Below, in pieces: positions 60,109 through 64,000 of a stretch of 64,000 bases of DNA. Below the pieces are notes generated by a model. It was not told the origin of the DNA and ran no database searches. It saw only the letters and a program-made list of their open reading frames with translations. Numbering within the stretch: the first letter of the stretch is position 1; each line of letters begins with the position of its first letter. This DNA comes from Demequina mangrovi (GTDB lineage: Bacteria > Actinomycetota > Actinomycetes > Actinomycetales > Demequinaceae): NCBI RefSeq assembly GCF_000759715.1, contig NZ_BBLU01000003.1, positions 219,244 through 283,243 on the forward strand, given 5' to 3'. A program made the translations under genes and the position numbers.

Positions 60109-61611
60109 ATGACCACCATCACCCTGCACCCGGACTTCCGGGTCGCGCCCGTCGACCGCCGCGTGTTCGGCTCGTTCGTCGAGCACCTGGGCCGCTGCGT
60201 CTACACCGGCGTCTACGAGCCCGGTCACGAGACCGCCGACGAGCACGGCTTCCGCCGCGACGTGGCGGACCTCACCAAGGAGCTCGGCGTCACGATGCTG
60301 CGCTACCCGGGCGGCAACTTCGTGTCCAACTACACGTGGGAGGACGCCGTCGGCCCGGTCGAGGACCGCAAGCCGTTCCTCGACCTCGCGTGGCGCACCG
60401 TCGAGCCCAACCTCGTGGGCACCGACGAGTTCCTGCAGTACTGCGAGCGCGAGGGGATCGAGCCGATGATGGCCGTCAACCTCGGCACGCGCGGCATCGA
60501 CGCCGCCATCGGCCTGCTCGAGTACTGCAACGGCGAGGCCGGCACCAAGTGGGCCGACATGCGCATCGCCAACGGGCGCGTCGAGCCCTACGGGGTGAAG
60601 CTGTGGTGCCTGGGCAACGAGATGGACGGCCCGTGGCAGATCGGCCACAAGGACGCCCACGAGTACGGCAAGCTCGCGGCCGCCACCGGCCGCGCGATGC
60701 GTCAGGTGGACCCGTCGATCGAGCTGGTCGCGTGCGGCTCGAGCTCGATGATGATGGACACGTTCGGCGAGTGGGAGCGCACCGTGCTCTCGTACTGCTA
60801 CGACGTGGTGGACCACATCTCGATGCACGCGTACTACGAGGAGATGGACGGCGACCGCGGCTCGTTCCTCGCCTCCGGCACCGCGATGTCGACCTTCATC
60901 GAGCGCGTCGTGGCCTCCGCGGACGCGATCGGCGCCCAGAAGCGCTCGGACAAGCGGATCTCGATCAGCTTCGACGAGTGGAACGTCTGGTACCTGTTCT
61001 CGCGCTTCGAGGGCGAGACCAACCTTCCGGTGCAGCGCGACGCGCCCCGCATCATCGAGGACGTGTACTCGGCCCTCGACGCCGTGGTGGTGGGCGACCT
61101 CATCATCAGCCTCCTGTCGCACAGCGACCGCGTCGCGGTCGGCTGCCTCGCGCAGCTGGTCAACGTCATCGCGCCGATCATGACCGAGCCCGACGGTCCC
61201 GCGTGGAGGCAGACCACGTTCCACCCCTTCGCGACGGCCGCGCGCCTCGCGCAGGGCGATGCGCTGCAGGTCAAGGTCGATGCCGCGACCATGGCGACCG
61301 CGAAGCACGGCGACGTGCCGACCGTCACCGCCGCCGCGACGGTGGACCCGGAGACCGGCGCCCTGGCGCTCTTCGTCACCAACCGCACCTCCGAGGAGCA
61401 GGTGGTGACGCTGCGTCACCCCGGCGCGACCGCGCGCATCGACGGCGGCTCCGCGGTGCTCGCCGACCACGAGGGTCCGCGCGAGGGCAAGGACGCCGCC
61501 GAGTCCTACGGCATGGTCGACGCCCTGCCGGCGACGCACGAGGACGGCACCATCACCCTGCGCCTCGCTCCCGAGTCGTGGACCGCGTTCCACGGCACGC
61601 TCGAGAGCTGA
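60109..61611 (+). CDS. GH51 alpha-L-arabinofuranosidase (module B)
   Basis: 500 residues without signal peptide. Acid/base Glu171 (WCLGNEMDGPWQ) and nucleophile Glu290 (SFDEWNVWY). It is a close paralogue of the module A GH51, sharing RVFGSFVEHLGRCVYTG and long identical blocks; the C-terminal quarter differs most. It completes the cytoplasmic release of L-arabinose. The last gene of the GH27-GH43-GH51 operon, ended by a strong hairpin. Confidence 0.95.
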   Translation: MTTITLHPDFRVAPVDRRVFGSFVEHLGRCVYTGVYEPGHETADEHGFRRDVADLTKELGVTMLRYPGGNFVSNYTWEDAVGPVEDRKPFLDLAWRTVEPNLVGTDEFLQYCEREGIEPMMAVNLGTRGIDAAIGLLEYCNGEAGTKWADMRIANGRVEPYGVKLWCLGNEMDGPWQIGHKDAHEYGKLAAATGRAMRQVDPSIELVACGSSSMMMDTFGEWERTVLSYCYDVVDHISMHAYYEEMDGDRGSFLASGTAMSTFIERVVASADAIGAQKRSDKRISISFDEWNVWYLFSRFEGETNLPVQRDAPRIIEDVYSALDAVVVGDLIISLLSHSDRVAVGCLAQLVNVIAPIMTEPDGPAWRQTTFHPFATAARLAQGDALQVKVDAATMATAKHGDVPTVTAAATVDPETGALALFVTNRTSEEQVVTLRHPGATARIDGGSAVLADHEGPREGKDAAESYGMVDALPATHEDGTITLRLAPESWTAFHGTLES

Positions 61612-61622
61612 TCAGCGGCTGA

Positions 61623-61659
61623 GAAGCGGCGGGCGGCCCGAGCGGTCGCCCGCCGCTTC
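61623..61659 (+). terminator. Terminator of the GH27-GH43-GH51 operon
   Basis: GAAGCGGCGGGCG (61623) and CGCCCGCCGCTTC (ending 61659) are perfect 13-base arms around an 11-base loop, starting 12 bases after the stop. Confidence 0.75.
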
Positions 61660-61762
61660 GTCGTTCACCCGCAGGGGCATCGTCCGCGCGCGGGCGTGGA
61701 CGCGGACGCGGACGCGGCGCATCGTCCCCTCGCGGGGTGAGGGTGCGCCGTGGGCGCCGGGC

Positions 61763-62479
61763 TCAGCTCTGGCTGGCGGACGGCTCGGGCGATGCGGAGG
61801 CGTCGGACTCGTCGGCGTCGAGCGGGTTGACCGGCAGCGTGCGCGGCGCGGGCTCCGGCTCGACCACGCTCACCGGGAGGCACTCCGCGTTGGCCGCGAG
61901 GAACGAGTCGTTGTCGAGCTCCGGGTCGAGCTCGGAGCGCATCGAGCCGCTGGCCGCGTACTCCTCGCCCAGGACGATGTCCACGAGGGTGCCCTCGCGG
62001 TTGTCGAGCACCAGGTCGACCTCGGCGTCGAAGTTGCGCGCGACCGTGTAGGCCTGGCGCACGCCGTCCTCGCCGAAGTAGATGCGCACGCTGTCGCCGT
62101 AGGTGCGGCCCCAGTTGGTGGTGCTCACCACGAGGTAGTTGCGCTCCTCCAGGACGGACGAGACGCTGCCCGCGAGGCCCTGGACCTCCGTGCCGTTGAG
62201 GATCCGGACGCCGACGTTCTTGTGCGCCATCGGCGAGGTGTCCGGCGGCGGGCACACGAGCGTGATGTCGCTCTCGAACGCTCCCTCGGGCGTGACGAAG
62301 GGCTGCGAGAACGGCCCCTCGACATCCCCCTTGTAGACGCCCGCGAAGTACAGCGACGTGAAGGCGAGGACGATGATCAGCACGCCGAAGACGATGATCT
62401 GGCGCTCGCGCCGGTGACGGCGGACCTGCGCGCGGCGGGCGTCGGGACGTCCGTTCGATCGCTCGGTCACAGGCACCAT
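61763..62479 (-). CDS. LytR C-terminal-domain envelope protein
   Basis: 238 residues. A basic cytoplasmic start (RRAQVRRHRRERQ), one membrane span (IIVFGVLIIVLAFTSLYFAGVY), then the LytR_C domain with VGVRILNGTEVQGLAGSVSSVLEERNYLV (about 88-116), and an acidic Ser/Pro tail. Such proteins accompany cell-wall polymer attachment enzymes, but lack the LCP catalytic domain. Its 5' end lies 22 bases from the tRNA-Ser gene. Confidence 0.85.
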   Translation of the reverse strand: MVPVTERSNGRPDARRAQVRRHRRERQIIVFGVLIIVLAFTSLYFAGVYKGDVEGPFSQPFVTPEGAFESDITLVCPPPDTSPMAHKNVGVRILNGTEVQGLAGSVSSVLEERNYLVVSTTNWGRTYGDSVRIYFGEDGVRQAYTVARNFDAEVDLVLDNREGTLVDIVLGEEYAASGSMRSELDPELDNDSFLAANAECLPVSVVEPEPAPRTLPVNPLDADESDASASPEPSASQS

Positions 62480-62501
62480 CCCGTCGCTGATCGAGGACTA
62501 C

Positions 62502-62589
62502 TGGCGGAGGATAGGGGATTCGAACCCCTGAGGGCTTGCACCCAACACGCTTTCCAAGCGTGCGCCATAGGCCACTAGGCGAATCCTCC
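62502..62589 (-). tRNA. tRNA-Ser (anticodon GGA)
   Basis: On the minus strand the acceptor GGAGGAT pairs with ATCCTCC, followed by G73 and encoded CCA. The anticodon loop TTGGAAA gives GGA, reading UCC/UCU. Long variable arm and GGGGTTCGAATCCCC T-arm are present. Confidence 0.96.
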
Positions 62590-62655
62590 AGGCCCGGAAA
62601 CTATACCCGATCCCGCGGGCACTTCCTCACCCGCCGAGCCGTTAGACTTGTCCGC

Positions 62656-62743
62656 GACCCCCCACGTGGCGATACCTCGCCCAACTCCCCCAGGTCGGGA
62701 ACGAAGCAAGGGTAAGCGGGCTCTGTCGGGTGCGTGGGGGGTC
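62656..62743 (+). ncRNA. ffs: Signal recognition particle RNA (small 4.5S type)
   Basis: GACCCCCCACG and CGTGGGGGGTC close the molecule. Inside is the conserved domain IV with CCAGGTCGGGAACGAAGCAAGGGTAA (in parts), which binds Ffh. A -10 (TAGACT, 62643-62648) lies about eight bases before the 5' end. Location beside dnaX is common in actinobacteria. Ends are estimated to a few bases. Confidence 0.93.
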
Positions 62744-62801
62744 CTTTCATGCCCTCACGCTGCTGTGGAGGGCCTTTTCCGCGGCGTCGGACCCTCGCAC
62801 T

Positions 62802-62807
62802 AGAGTC
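62802..62807 (+). promoter_or_regulatory. -10 element of the dnaX promoter (leaderless)
   Basis: TAGAGT seven bases before the GTG start; no ribosome-binding site is seen. Confidence 0.45.
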
Positions 62808-62814
62808 GTACCCG

Positions 62815-64000
62815 TGACCACCGCCCTGTACCGCCGCTACCGTCCCGACACCTTCGCGGACGTCGTGGGCCAGGAGCACGTGACCGTCCCCCTGATGCAA
62901 GCGCTGCGCGCGGACCGCGTCAACCACGCCTACCTTTTCTCGGGTCCGCGCGGCTGCGGCAAGACCACCTCCGCGCGCATCCTCGCGCGCTGCCTCAACT
63001 GCGCCGAGGGCCCCACGGACACCCCGTGCGGCACGTGCCCGTCGTGCATCGAGCTCGCCCGGGGCGGCGCCGGCTCCGTCGACGTGGTCGAGATCGACGC
63101 GGCCTCGCACAACGGCGTGGACGATGCGCGCGAGCTGCGCGAGCGGGCGGCCTTCGCCCCCGCGCGCGACCGCTACAAGATCTTCATCCTCGACGAGGCG
63201 CACATGGTGACGCCGCAGGGCTTCAACGCGCTGCTCAAGCTGGTCGAGGAGCCGCCGCCGCACATCCGCTTCATCTTCGCGACCACGGAGCCTGAGAAGG
63301 TCATCGGCACCATCCGCTCGCGCACGCACCACTACCCGTTCCGCCTGGTCCCGCCGCCCGTGCTGACGGAGTACATGGAGTCCCTGTGCGAGGCCGAGGA
63401 CGTCGAGGTCGCGTCGGGCGTGCTGCCGCTCGTGGTGAGGGCCGGCGGCGGCTCGGTGCGTGACAGCCTGTCGGTGCTGGACCAGCTCATGGCGGGCTCC
63501 GACGACTCGGGCGTGACCTACGACCGTGCGATCGCGCTGCTCGGCTTCACCGACGCGACGATGCTCGACGACGCCGTCGACGCCCTCGCGGCGGGCGACG
63601 GCGGTTCCCTGTTCGACGTGGTCGAGCGGGTGATGTCCACCGGCCACGAGCCCCGGCGCTTCGTCGAGGACCTGCTCGAGCGGCTGCGCGACCTGCTGGT
63701 GCTCTGCGCGGCAGGCGAGGCGGGCGCCCGCGCGCTCGGCTCGATGCCCGACGACCAGCTCGAGCGCATGTCCGGCCAGGCGCGCCGGCTGGGGCTGGCG
63801 CGCGGTTCCGCCGCAGCCGACCTGGTGAACGACGCGCTCACGCACATGGTGGGCGCCACCTCGCCGCGGCTCCACCTCGAGCTGCTGTGCGCGCGGCTGC
63901 TCGCCTCCGAGGCCCCCGCGCCGAGCGCTCCTGCCCCGTCCGCCGCCGCGCCCGCCTCGCCGCCGCCGAGCGCTCCGGCTCCCGCTGCGCCGGCAGCCGC
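62815..64000 (+). CDS. dnaX: DNA polymerase III subunit gamma/tau (3' end outside window)
   Basis: 395 residues are visible. TALYRRYRPDTFADVVGQEHV opens the clamp-loader ATPase. Walker A is GPRGCGKTTSAR, a four-Cys zinc module is CLNC...CGTCPSC, the Walker B region is FILDEAHMVTPQGFNALLK, and sensor 1 is FIFATTEPEKVIGTIRSR. After about residue 365 an Ala/Pro-rich linker begins and runs off the edge. It loads the sliding clamp at replication forks. GTG start fits the family and the leaderless -10. Confidence 0.96.

Overview
The window reads as chromosomal DNA of a high-GC Gram-positive actinobacterium, most likely a Micrococcales soil or plant-litter organism (Cellulomonas/Demequina-like; an inference from gene content, not a placement). 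Supporting signs are the dnaK-grpE-dnaJ-hspR operon with two HAIR operators, strong G/C third-position bias, a small SRP RNA just upstream of dnaX, and many leaderless promoters (TAnnnT, six bases, then the start codon).

Layout. 1-5.9 kb: a partial GNAT acetyltransferase, a rhodanese, a SnoaL-like protein and the HspR-controlled chaperone operon. 5.9-12.7 kb: a TetR regulator, a degenerate GGDEF protein, an unusual 1059-residue polypeptide that joins an ECF sigma factor to a zinc-finger anti-sigma-like module, a membrane segment and a large repeat-bearing ectodomain, then a DJ-1/PfpI protein and a Bcr/CflA exporter. 12.8-17.3 kb: class I ribonucleotide reductase. Its small subunit has the residues of the tyrosyl-radical-free class Ic enzymes; upstream are paired NrdR boxes and DnaA-like boxes. 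17.3-19.9 kb: upp, tadA, a FUSC membrane protein and tRNA-Ser(CGA). 19.9-21.8 kb: a more A/T-rich patch with three small membrane-protein genes. 21.8-33.8 kb: a TetR-MFS-M20 operon, hutD-like gene, DUF998-like gene, a second FUSC gene broken by one in-frame TGA, DUF2200, an FHA membrane protein, a dienelactone-hydrolase-like enzyme, an unrecognised lipobox membrane protein, and an NADPH-dependent FMN reductase.

33.8-61.7 kb is a large arabinan/hemicellulose utilisation region run by two LacI-family regulators. Module A (LacI-1) has a lipoprotein sugar-binding protein, two permeases, an intracellular GH43 arabinanase and a DUF624 protein, divergent from a GH51 arabinofuranosidase. Module B (LacI-2) has a second binding protein and permease pair, an unassigned TIM-barrel hydrolase and a GH51-like enzyme, divergent from GH27, membrane-anchored GH43 and GH51 genes; a GH31-GH36-GH127 operon also carries its operator. 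The two modules have different candidate operators: five sites with CAACGATG lie around module A, and three sites with CAACGTTG lie around module B. Neither transporter has an ATPase gene here, so a shared ATPase elsewhere is expected. The proposed flow is: the anchored GH43 cuts arabinan outside, the ABC systems import oligosaccharides, and cytoplasmic GH51/GH43/GH127/GH36/GH31/GH27 enzymes finish them to monosaccharides.

61.7-64.0 kb returns to housekeeping: a LytR_C-domain protein, tRNA-Ser(GGA), the SRP RNA and the start of dnaX, which runs off the right edge.

Across the whole window the octamer GACGATGC (either strand) appears far more often than base composition predicts, including inside genes, where it uses the otherwise rare GAT codon.
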